Assembly: GCA_900766265.1 (NCBI GenBank)
Contig: CAAFUS010000018.1
Coordinates: forward strand, 310,001 to 374,000
Direction: 5' to 3'
Source: Pseudomonadaceae bacterium
GTDB lineage: Bacteria; Pseudomonadota; Gammaproteobacteria; Pseudomonadales; Pseudomonadaceae
Length of the DNA stretch: 64,000 nt
A program made the position numbers and the translations under genes. Shown piece by piece: positions 34,093 to 41,358 of this stretch (its first letter is position 1; every line of letters starts with the position of its first letter). The notes under the pieces were generated by a model. The model did not search any database and was not told the origin of the DNA. It was given only the letters and a program-made list of their open reading frames with translations.

Positions 34093-35628
34093 ATGTCGAA
34101 TGCTTTCAGGGCGATCATGCCCAACCGCCTTATGCTGGCTATCACCACTGGCGCGCTTGCGCTCTCGGTCAATGCCGCGCCGCTGACGCGCGACAACGGC
34201 GCTCCGGTCGGCAACAACCAGAACTCCCAGACCGCTGGCCCCAATGGCCCGACTCTGCTGCAGGACGTGCAGCTGCTGCAGAAGCTGCAGCGCTTCGGTC
34301 GTGAGCGCGTGCCCGAGCGCGTCGTGCATGCCCGCGGCACCGGTGCCCACGGCGAGTTCACCGCCACTGAGGACATCTCTGACCTGACCCTGGCCAAGGT
34401 ATTCGAGAAGGGCTCCACCACACCCGTGTTCGTCCGCTTCTCCACCGTGGTCCACGGCCTGCACTCGCCGGAGACCCTACGCGATCCGCGCGGCTTCGCC
34501 ACCAAGTTCTACACCGCTGACGGCAATTGGGACCTGGTCGGCAACAACTTCCCGACCTTCTTCATCCGCGACGCGATCAAGTTCCCCGACATGGTCCACT
34601 CGTTCAAGCCGGACCCACGCACCAACCTGGATGACGACAGCCGTCGCTTCGACTTCCTCTCGCACCACCCGGAAGCCACTCGTACCCTGACTCTGCTGTA
34701 CTCCAACCAGGGCACCCCGGCCAGCTACCGGATGATGGATGGCAACGGCGTGCACGCCTACAAGTTCGTCAACGAGCAGGGCGAAACGCATTACGTGAAG
34801 TTTCGCTGGAAGAGTCTGCAGGGTCTGAAGAACCTCGACCCGAAAGAGAACGAGGCGATGCAGGGCAAGGACTACAGCCACCTGTCCCGTGACCTGATCA
34901 CCGCCATCGACAACGGCGATTACCCCAAGTGGGACCTGATGGTTCAGGTACTCAAGCCGGAAGACTTGGCCAAGTTCGACTTCGACCCGCTGGATGCGAC
35001 CAAGATCTGGCCTGACGTGCCCGAGCGCAAGATCGGCCAGATGGTGCTGAACAAGAACCCGGACAACATCTTCCAGGAAACCGAGCAGGTCGCCATGGCG
35101 CCGGCCAACCTGGTGCCCGGTATCGAGCCGTCCGAGGATCGCCTGCTGCAGGGCCGTCTGTTCTCCTACGCCGATACCCAGATGTACCGCGTCGGTGCCA
35201 ACGGCATGAGCCTGCCGATCAACCGTCCGAAGGTGCCGGTCAACAACGGCAACCAGGACGGCCAACTGAACGCCGGCCACACCACCACCAGCGTCAACTA
35301 CCAGCCGAGCCGCCGCGAGAACCGTGAGGAAACCCCGCGTGCCGTGCTTAGCAAGCTGGAGCTGAGCGGTACGACTCAGCAGGCGCCGATCGTGCGTCAG
35401 CAGAACTTCAAGCAGGCCGGCGATCTGTATCGCTCGTTCACCGCCAAAGAAAAGACCGACCTGGTCAACACCCTGGGCGGCGAACTGGCCAAGGCTGACG
35501 ATGAGGCCAAGCACATCCTGCTGTCGTTCTTCTACAAGGCCGACACCGAGTACGGCGAGCGCCTGACCAAGGTCGCCAAGGCCGACCTCAAGCGCGTGCA
35601 GGTACTGGCTGCCGATCTGCAGGACTGA
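34093..35628 (+). CDS. katB: Periplasmic monofunctional catalase KatB
   Basis: 511-residue clade-type heme catalase with an N-terminal signal peptide (cleavage near VNAAP, residues 27-29), marking it as the exported KatB form. Catalytic His79 in VVHARGTGAHG, Asn152 in GNNFPTFFIRD, and the heme Tyr359 in RLFSYADTQ are present. It decomposes hydrogen peroxide before it enters the cytoplasm. GAGGGA lies 6 nt before the ATG. In P. aeruginosa katB is OxyR-controlled and peroxide-inducible; I found only a weak OxyR-like element upstream. A hairpin separates it from ankB. Confidence 0.96.
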   Translation: MSNAFRAIMPNRLMLAITTGALALSVNAAPLTRDNGAPVGNNQNSQTAGPNGPTLLQDVQLLQKLQRFGRERVPERVVHARGTGAHGEFTATEDISDLTLAKVFEKGSTTPVFVRFSTVVHGLHSPETLRDPRGFATKFYTADGNWDLVGNNFPTFFIRDAIKFPDMVHSFKPDPRTNLDDDSRRFDFLSHHPEATRTLTLLYSNQGTPASYRMMDGNGVHAYKFVNEQGETHYVKFRWKSLQGLKNLDPKENEAMQGKDYSHLSRDLITAIDNGDYPKWDLMVQVLKPEDLAKFDFDPLDATKIWPDVPERKIGQMVLNKNPDNIFQETEQVAMAPANLVPGIEPSEDRLLQGRLFSYADTQMYRVGANGMSLPINRPKVPVNNGNQDGQLNAGHTTTSVNYQPSRRENREETPRAVLSKLELSGTTQQAPIVRQQNFKQAGDLYRSFTAKEKTDLVNTLGGELAKADDEAKHILLSFFYKADTEYGERLTKVAKADLKRVQVLAADLQD

Positions 35629-35637
35629 TCCGTTCCT

Positions 35638-35662
35638 GCCGACCCGCGCCCTGCGGGTCGGC
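35638..35662 (+). terminator. GC-rich hairpin between katB and ankB
   Basis: GCCGACCCGC pairs with GCGGGTCGGC across a 5-nt loop, 9 bp after the katB stop. No T-run follows, so it is more likely an mRNA-stabilising element or partial attenuator inside the katB-ankB operon than a full terminator. Confidence 0.6.
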
Positions 35663-35725
35663 ATTGCGGAGCAGCGAAACACCCCGGGGCTGCCACCGGC
35701 GGCCCCGTCTTTCGGAGGACGCCCC

Positions 35726-36268
35726 ATGCGTTATCTGGTTTTGAGCGCACTCATGTTGATCAGCCTGGGCGGTTGGGCCGACGAGCCCATCCCCAGCGAT
35801 CCGACCGAGGTGCAGGCCACCCTGCGCCAGTATTATTTCGATGCCGCACGCGCCGGCGATACCGCCATGCTGGCCGAATTCATCGACGCGGGCTTCGACC
35901 TCGCCACTGCGGATGACAAGGGATACACCGCTCTGATCCTGTCGGCCTATCACGGCCACCTCGAAGCCGTCGAACAGCTGCTGGCTGCTGGTGCCGATGC
36001 CTGCGCCCAGGACAAGCGAGGGAACACCGCCTTGATGGGTGCCATCTTCAAGGGCGAGCTTCGCATCGCACGGCGCCTGCTCGACACCGAGTGCAACCCC
36101 GATCAACCCAACGTTGCCGGACAGACCGCCGCCATGTACGCGGCGCTGTTCCAGCGCAAGGAAATGCTCGATGCCCTGAAGGCCCGCGGCGCCGACCTGA
36201 ATGCCGCCGACGCTGTCGGCAATACCCCCCAGACCCTCGCGACGGGCGAGATCCGCAGCGGCTACTGA
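35726..36268 (+). CDS. ankB: Exported ankyrin-repeat protein AnkB
   Basis: 180 residues. N-terminal signal peptide (MRYLVLSALMLISLGGWA), then about four ankyrin repeats recognisable as AARAGDTAMLAEFIDAG, GYTALILSAYHGHLEAVEQLL, GNTALMGAIFKGELRIARRLL and GQTAAMYAALFQRKEMLDALK. In P. aeruginosa AnkB is needed for full KatB activity and lies in the same operon. GGAGGA precedes the ATG. Its stop overlaps the stop of the convergent EAL gene by 7 bp. Confidence 0.92.
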   Translation: MRYLVLSALMLISLGGWADEPIPSDPTEVQATLRQYYFDAARAGDTAMLAEFIDAGFDLATADDKGYTALILSAYHGHLEAVEQLLAAGADACAQDKRGNTALMGAIFKGELRIARRLLDTECNPDQPNVAGQTAAMYAALFQRKEMLDALKARGADLNAADAVGNTPQTLATGEIRSGY

Positions 36269-37011
36269 GCGGGAAAGCTGATCGGCGGTAGCGCCTGGAA
36301 TGCCGGTTTGGCGAAGAGATAGCCCTGAAACAGAGTGACGCCCATTTCTCTAAGCGCGGTGTACTCGCCGAGCGTTTCGATACCCTCGGCGATCACCGTG
36401 ATGTTCAGGCGGCGACAGATCTGCAACATCGCCTCCACCAGCACCTGACGAACCGAGTCGGTGTCGATCCCGCGGATCAGGTGCATGTCCAACTTGATCA
36501 CGTCCGGCTGGAAATCGGCCAGCAGGTTCAGCCCCGCGTATGCCGCACCGAAGTCGTCGATGGCGGTAGTGAACCCCATACCGCGGTAGCTGCGCAGGAT
36601 TTGCAGCAGGTGCTCCATATCCTCGACCTGCTCCTGCTCGGTCACCTCGAACATGATGCGCTCAATGGGGAAGTTGACCCGCCTGGCCGTGGCCAGCGTG
36701 GCACGGATGCAGAGTTCAGGCTTGTAAACCGCATTGGGCATGAAGTTGATCGACAGCCGTCCGGGCAACTGCAGTTGCGCAGACCAGTTCAAGGCCGTGA
36801 CGCGGCAGGCCTGGTCGAAGCTGTAGAGGTTGTCCTGGGTGACCCGCGACAGGACCCAGCCCGCCCCTTCGCCGGCGACGCCGCGCACCAGCGCTTCATG
36901 GGCAAAGACGCTGCGGTCGGTGATATCGACGATCGGCTGGAACGCCATGCTGATCGGGAAATCCAGGGCCTCGCCATCGCGGCAGCCCGTGCAACGGTGC
37001 AACTCTTTCAT
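36262..37011 (-). CDS. Stand-alone EAL-domain c-di-GMP phosphodiesterase
   Basis: 249 residues comprising almost only an EAL domain. The EAL signature is Glu39-Ala-Leu41 in HEALVRG. Metal and catalytic segments SINFMPN, FEVTE, DDFGAAYAGL, VIKLDMHLI and VIAEGIET are all conserved, so hydrolysis of c-di-GMP is likely. A CTGC pair at residues 7-10 could bind metal or sense redox. There is no membrane segment, so it is cytoplasmic. GGAG lies upstream of the start. It is divergent from the Cys-tailed DUF465 gene, and the ANR-type box lies between them. Confidence 0.92.
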   Translation of the reverse strand: MKELHRCTGCRDGEALDFPISMAFQPIVDITDRSVFAHEALVRGVAGEGAGWVLSRVTQDNLYSFDQACRVTALNWSAQLQLPGRLSINFMPNAVYKPELCIRATLATARRVNFPIERIMFEVTEQEQVEDMEHLLQILRSYRGMGFTTAIDDFGAAYAGLNLLADFQPDVIKLDMHLIRGIDTDSVRQVLVEAMLQICRRLNITVIAEGIETLGEYTALREMGVTLFQGYLFAKPAFQALPPISFPAQ

Positions 37012-37195
37012 GCCATGGCTCCGCGATAGTAGAGGTTCATGATCGGTAGACCGCCCAACCGCGCGAAGACGCAGGGCCCCTGACGGTGGCCGGACAGGCG
37101 GCCACGGTCCACCAGGCTGGGGCAGGAGGGCGCGGATTATGGTCAAAGGCTACCAGCGTTTCCATCGCCCGTGACCGTGACGAGCAAATAAGCCG

Positions 37196-37237
37196 TTGAC
37201 CGATGTCAACGGCCCCGCCGCCTACCACCGCTATGGT
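37196..37237 (+). promoter_or_regulatory. ANR/FNR-type box and -10 for the DUF465 gene
   Basis: TTGACCGATGTCAA at 37196-37209 is a perfect TTGAC-N4-GTCAA palindrome. TATGGT at 37232-37237 is a fair -10. This implies a start near 37244 and places the box centre at -41.5, the class II activating position for FNR-type regulators. It shares 12 of 14 bases with the ccpR box. Confidence 0.75.
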
Positions 37238-37266
37238 GGCCGCTCCATCGCCATCGGAGCTGCCCC

Positions 37267-37536
37267 ATGCACGCCGACCACCGCCCCCTCGTCCGTGACT
37301 TTCCTGCCCATCGCGAGAGGCTGCAGGAGTTGCGCCAGCACGACCTGCGCTTCGCCCGCCTGGCCGAGCGTTACGAAGAGCTGGACAAGCGCATCTGCCG
37401 CATCGAAGACGGCGTCGAACCGCTGGACGACAGCGCCCTGAGCGCACTGAAGCAGGCGCGAATAGCGCTCAAGGACGACATCGCACGCACGCTCGAGCGG
37501 CGTGTCGGCAGTTGCTGCGGCAAGTGCTGCGGCTGA
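37267..37536 (+). CDS. DUF465 (YdcH-like) protein with Cys-rich C-terminal tail
   Basis: 89-residue, charged, all-helical protein. N-terminal HRPLVRDFPAHRERLQELRQ and ARLAERYEELDKRICRIEDG followed by ARIALKDDIARTLERR matches the DUF465 coiled-coil pattern. Ordinary members end about here at 70-80 residues. This one adds VGSCCGKCCG, four cysteines in a CC-x2-CC arrangement that could bind metal or form disulfides. GGAG at 37256-37259 is 7 nt before the ATG. The upstream ANR/FNR box predicts anaerobic induction. The family's function is unknown. Confidence 0.85.
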   Translation: MHADHRPLVRDFPAHRERLQELRQHDLRFARLAERYEELDKRICRIEDGVEPLDDSALSALKQARIALKDDIARTLERRVGSCCGKCCG

Positions 37537-37560
37537 GGCAAGACGCGCGCAGGCTCCGTC

Positions 37561-37995
37561 TCAGAACAGCCCGCCGAAGCGAAATCCTGCCCCCACCCAC
37601 ACCAGCGCGACTGCAGCCAGGGTCAGCAGGAGGACATGCAGCGCAAGCGCTGGCAGCCGCTGCGACGTCAGCTGCGGGATCAACCGCAGCCGCGCATGGA
37701 TGCCGAGCAATGCGGTCACGCCGAGCAGCGCAAGCTTGGCCTGTACCAGACGGGCAGGCACCGAAGGTCCCAGCCAGGCCGCAGGCGGTAACCAGATGCT
37801 AGCCAGCCACAGCCCACTGACCACCTGCAACGCCAGGGCCGGCAGGCCGACTCGCTCGTAGCGCCGTTCGAAGGCAAGCACGGTCGCCACGTCACGGCGT
37901 CTCAAGGCCCCGGGCAACACACTCAGCAGCAGTACCAGATGGCCACCGACCCAGACGCTGGCCCCGAGCAGGTGAACGAACAACAGCATGCGCAT
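37561..37995 (-). CDS. CopD-like four-helix membrane protein
   Basis: 144 residues, about four transmembrane helices (5-25, 46-70, 88-105, 119-140). LLFVHLLGASVWVGGHLVLLL carries the His pattern typical of the CopD/YoaC-like membrane domain, in which His residues may bind copper or heme. GGAAGG is 5 nt before the ATG at 37995. The longer upstream frame lacks support. It is divergent from radA and converges on the DUF465 gene. The exact role is uncertain. Confidence 0.75.
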   Translation of the reverse strand: MRMLLFVHLLGASVWVGGHLVLLLSVLPGALRRRDVATVLAFERRYERVGLPALALQVVSGLWLASIWLPPAAWLGPSVPARLVQAKLALLGVTALLGIHARLRLIPQLTSQRLPALALHVLLLTLAAVALVWVGAGFRFGGLF

Positions 37996-38111
37996 GGCGG
38001 CCTTCCCGTCCGATTTCTTTACAGTCTGACCGCGGTCGCCGCGCCCGGGGCTGATCGTGATCAAGGCAGCGGCTATCATGCGCATCCCTTTCGTCCGACG
38101 CGGAGCTCCCC

Positions 38112-39476
38112 ATGGCCAAGGCCAAGCGCATGTACGGCTGCACCGAATGCGGCTCGACCTTTCCCAAGTGGGCCGGCCAGTGCGGCGACTGCGGCGCGTG
38201 GAATACCCTGGTGGAAACCGTCGTCGACCCCATCGCGCCGACTGCCTCCGGGCGCGCCGGCTGGGCCGGCGACAAGGCAAACCTCAAGACCCTGGCCGAA
38301 GTCAGTGTCGAGGAGGTGCCACGCTTCAGTACCGCCTCGGGCGAACTCGACCGGGTGCTCGGCGGCGGCCTGGTGGACGGCTCGGTGGTGTTGATCGGCG
38401 GCGACCCGGGCATCGGCAAGTCAACCATCCTGCTGCAGACGTTGTGCAACATCGCCCAGCGCTTCCCGGCGCTCTACGTCACGGGCGAGGAATCCCAGCA
38501 GCAGGTCGCCATGCGCGCGAGACGCCTGGATCTGCCCCAGGACAGGCTTAAGGTGATGACCGAGACCTGCATCGAATCGATCATCGCCACCGCCCGGGAG
38601 GAAAAGCCCAAGGTCATGGTGATCGACTCGATCCAGACCATCTTCACCGAGCAGCTGCAGTCGGCACCCGGTGGCGTCGCCCAGGTCCGCGAGAGCGCCG
38701 CGCTCCTGGTGCGCTTCGCCAAGCAGAGCGGCACCGCGATCTTCCTGGTCGGCCATGTCACCAAGGAAGGCGCCCTGGCCGGCCCGCGGGTACTCGAGCA
38801 CATGGTCGACACCGTGCTGTATTTCGAGGGCGAGTCCGACGGTCGCCTGCGCCTCTTGCGCGCGGTGAAGAACCGCTTCGGCGCGGTCAACGAGCTGGGC
38901 GTGTTCGGCATGACCGACAAGGGCCTGAAGGAAGTCACCAACCCCTCGGCGATCTTCCTCACCCGCGCCCAGGAGGCGGTGCCTGGCAGCGTGGTCATGG
39001 CCACCTGGGAAGGCACCCGACCGATGCTGGTGGAGGTGCAGGCGCTGGTAGACACCAGCCACCTGGCCAACCCGCGCCGGGTAACCCTGGGCCTGGATCA
39101 GAACCGCCTGGCCATGCTGCTGGCCGTCCTGCATCGCCACGGCAGCATCCCCACCTACGATCAGGACGTGTTCATCAACGTCGTCGGCGGCGTGAAGGTA
39201 TTGGAAACCGCGGCGGATCTCGCGCTGATGGCCGCCGTGATTTCCAGCCTGCGCAACCGCCCGCTGGATACGGACCTGCTGGTGTTCGGCGAAGTGGGAT
39301 TGTCCGGCGAGATCCGCCCGGTGCCGAGTGGCCAGGAACGCCTGAAGGAAGCCGCCAAGCACGGCTTCAAGCGCGCCATCGTGCCCAAGGGCAACGCGCC
39401 GAAGGAAGCGCCGGCGGGACTGCGGATTATCGCCGTGACGCGCCTCGAGCAGGCGCTCGACGCGTTGTTTGAATAG
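38112..39476 (+). CDS. radA: DNA repair protein RadA (Sms)
   Basis: 454 residues. N-terminal zinc finger Cys10-x2-Cys13 and Cys24-x2-Cys27. RecA-like ATPase with Walker A GGDPGIGKST and Walker B-type VMVIDSIQT. The RadA-specific KNRFG motif is present (VKNRFGAVNELG). The C-terminal Lon-protease-like domain is non-catalytic. It drives branch migration in recombination and is a DnaB-like helicase on D-loops. It converges on the PilZ gene with a 28-bp gap. Confidence 0.97.
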   Translation: MAKAKRMYGCTECGSTFPKWAGQCGDCGAWNTLVETVVDPIAPTASGRAGWAGDKANLKTLAEVSVEEVPRFSTASGELDRVLGGGLVDGSVVLIGGDPGIGKSTILLQTLCNIAQRFPALYVTGEESQQQVAMRARRLDLPQDRLKVMTETCIESIIATAREEKPKVMVIDSIQTIFTEQLQSAPGGVAQVRESAALLVRFAKQSGTAIFLVGHVTKEGALAGPRVLEHMVDTVLYFEGESDGRLRLLRAVKNRFGAVNELGVFGMTDKGLKEVTNPSAIFLTRAQEAVPGSVVMATWEGTRPMLVEVQALVDTSHLANPRRVTLGLDQNRLAMLLAVLHRHGSIPTYDQDVFINVVGGVKVLETAADLALMAAVISSLRNRPLDTDLLVFGEVGLSGEIRPVPSGQERLKEAAKHGFKRAIVPKGNAPKEAPAGLRIIAVTRLEQALDALFE

Positions 39477-39504
39477 CGGACGCGGCCGGGCGACCGCTCC
39501 TGGC

Positions 39505-39870
39505 TCAGCCGCCCAGCGCTGCCAGCTCCCGCTCCAGCAGTTCGCTATCGCCCAGGTTGAGCTCAACCAGCCGACGCAGGTGACTGATCGAATCCAGGTC
39601 GATATGGCGGCAGGCAAAGCCCAAGGCGTTGCCCTCCTCATGGGCCAGATCGACCTCCATGCGCACCTGCGCGTCCGGGCCAAGGACAATGCGGGCGCTG
39701 AACGGCAGGCAGGCATCGCCGTTCCAGCCCTCCGGCCGCTCGGCGAGTATCCCTTGCAGCGAAAGGTCCATCAGCTTGGCGCTCCACCGCTGGTCGTGCT
39801 GGGTAAGCACGAGCGAGGCATCGAAATCGATGCGCTGAAATCGGCGACGTTCTTGCGCTGGGCCGGTCAT
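39505..39870 (-). CDS. PilZ-domain c-di-GMP receptor (MapZ-like)
   Basis: 121-residue single-domain PilZ protein. The c-di-GMP-binding RxxxR is at Arg9-Arg13 (RRRFQR region) and the D/NxSxxG motif is DLSLQG at 35-40. The position beside radA and the size match P. aeruginosa PA4608 (MapZ), which on binding c-di-GMP blocks the chemotaxis methyltransferase CheR1. That function here is inferred from synteny. No signal or membrane segment is present. Confidence 0.9.
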   Translation of the reverse strand: MTGPAQERRRFQRIDFDASLVLTQHDQRWSAKLMDLSLQGILAERPEGWNGDACLPFSARIVLGPDAQVRMEVDLAHEEGNALGFACRHIDLDSISHLRRLVELNLGDSELLERELAALGG

Positions 39871-39935
39871 GACAATGCTCCCGTATTGCTTTCGAAGACT
39901 ATAGAACGCGCGTGACGGTACGTCCCGGCGACAGG

Positions 39936-39971
39936 CAAAAAGAAGCCCGGTGCACGCGCATGCACCGGGCT
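39936..39971 (-). terminator. Intrinsic terminator of glyA
   Basis: In the transcribed direction AGCCCGGTGCA pairs with TGCACCGGGCT across a 6-nt loop, followed by TCTTTTTG. It is 15 bp after the glyA stop and prevents readthrough into the PilZ gene. Confidence 0.92.
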
Positions 39972-39986
39972 CGGTCGCCACTCGGA

Positions 39987-41240
39987 TCAGGCCCCGTAGA
40001 CAGGAAATTTGGCGCAGACGGCTTCTACTTTGGCGCGCACCGCCTCGATAACCGACTCGTCGCCCATCTTGTCCAGGATGTCGCAGATCCAGCCGGCCAG
40101 CTCACGGCACTCGGCCTCGCCGAAACCGCGGGTGGTGACGGCCGGGGTGCCGATGCGCAGGCCAGAGGTGACGAAGGGCGAGCGCGGGTCGTTCGGCACG
40201 CTGTTCTTGTTCACCGTAATATGGGCGCGGCCCAGGGCGGCGTCCGCGTCCTTGCCGGTGATGTCCTGCTTGATCAGGCTGAGCAGGAACAGGTGGTTCT
40301 CGGTACCGCCGGAGACCACGTCGAAACCGCGCTCGATGAACACGCTGGCCATGGCCTGGGCGTTTTTCACCACCTGCTGCTGGTAGGTCTTGAACTCGGG
40401 CTGCAGCGCTTCCTTGAAGCACACCGCCTTGGCCGCGATCACGTGTTCCAGCGGGCCACCCTGGGCACCGGGGAAGACCGCGGAGTTGAGCTTCTTCTCG
40501 ATCTCTTCGTTCTTCTTCGCCAGGATCAGGCCGCCGCGCGGGCCGCGCAGGGTCTTGTGGGTGGTGGTGGTGACCACGTCGGCGAACGGCACCGGGTTCG
40601 GGTAGACGCCCGCAGCGACCAGGCCGGCCACGTGGGCCATGTCGACGAACAGGTAGGCACCGACCTTGTCTGCGATGGCGCGGAAGCGGGGAAAGTCCAG
40701 CTTCTGCGAGTAGGCCGAGAAGCCGGCAACGATCATCTTCGGCTTGTGTTCGACGGCCAGGCGCTCGACCTCGTCGTAGTCGATCAGGCCCTGGTCGTTG
40801 ATGCCGTACTGCACGGCGTTGTACAGCTTTCCGGAGGAGGAAACGCTGGCGCCGTGGGTCAGGTGACCGCCATGGGCCAGGCTCATGCCGAGGATGGTGT
40901 CGCCGGCTTGCAGCAGTGCCAGGTAGACCGCGGCGTTGGCCTGGGAACCGGCGTGCGGCTGGACGTTGGCGTAGTCGGCGCCGAACAGCTGCTTGGCGCG
41001 GTCGATGGCCAACTGCTCAACCACGTCGACATGCTCGCAACCACCGTAATAGCGCTTGCCCGGATAGCCCTCTGCGTACTTGTTGGTCAGCACGCTGCCC
41101 TGGGCTTCCATGACCGCCGGGCTGGTGTAGTTTTCCGAGGCGATCAGCTCGATGTGGTCTTCCTGACGGCGGGCTTCCTGCTCCATGGCAGCGAAGAGAT
41201 CGGCGTCGAAACGGGCGAGGGTCAAATCACGGCTGAACAT
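39987..41240 (-). CDS. glyA: Serine hydroxymethyltransferase
   Basis: 417-residue PLP enzyme interconverting serine and glycine with tetrahydrofolate. The PLP lysine is in TTTTHKTLRGPRGG, and DMAHVAGL and GTGAHG-like substrate loops are conserved. The N-terminus MFSRDLTLARFDADLFAAME is normal. It supplies one-carbon units and glycine. Pseudomonads usually carry more than one glyA copy. It is flanked by its own terminator and by the PAS-GGDEF-EAL gene upstream. Confidence 0.97.
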   Translation of the reverse strand: MFSRDLTLARFDADLFAAMEQEARRQEDHIELIASENYTSPAVMEAQGSVLTNKYAEGYPGKRYYGGCEHVDVVEQLAIDRAKQLFGADYANVQPHAGSQANAAVYLALLQAGDTILGMSLAHGGHLTHGASVSSSGKLYNAVQYGINDQGLIDYDEVERLAVEHKPKMIVAGFSAYSQKLDFPRFRAIADKVGAYLFVDMAHVAGLVAAGVYPNPVPFADVVTTTTHKTLRGPRGGLILAKKNEEIEKKLNSAVFPGAQGGPLEHVIAAKAVCFKEALQPEFKTYQQQVVKNAQAMASVFIERGFDVVSGGTENHLFLLSLIKQDITGKDADAALGRAHITVNKNSVPNDPRSPFVTSGLRIGTPAVTTRGFGEAECRELAGWICDILDKMGDESVIEAVRAKVEAVCAKFPVYGA

Positions 41241-41358
41241 GGCGGTCCCCTGGTATCAGCTGGGCGGTAAGAAAGAGGCCGCGGATTCTACCCTATCGCT
41301 GGCGCGGTAGGTATGAAGCGCGATCATCCAATGACGAAGCGCGCTCATGCAGGCCGGA

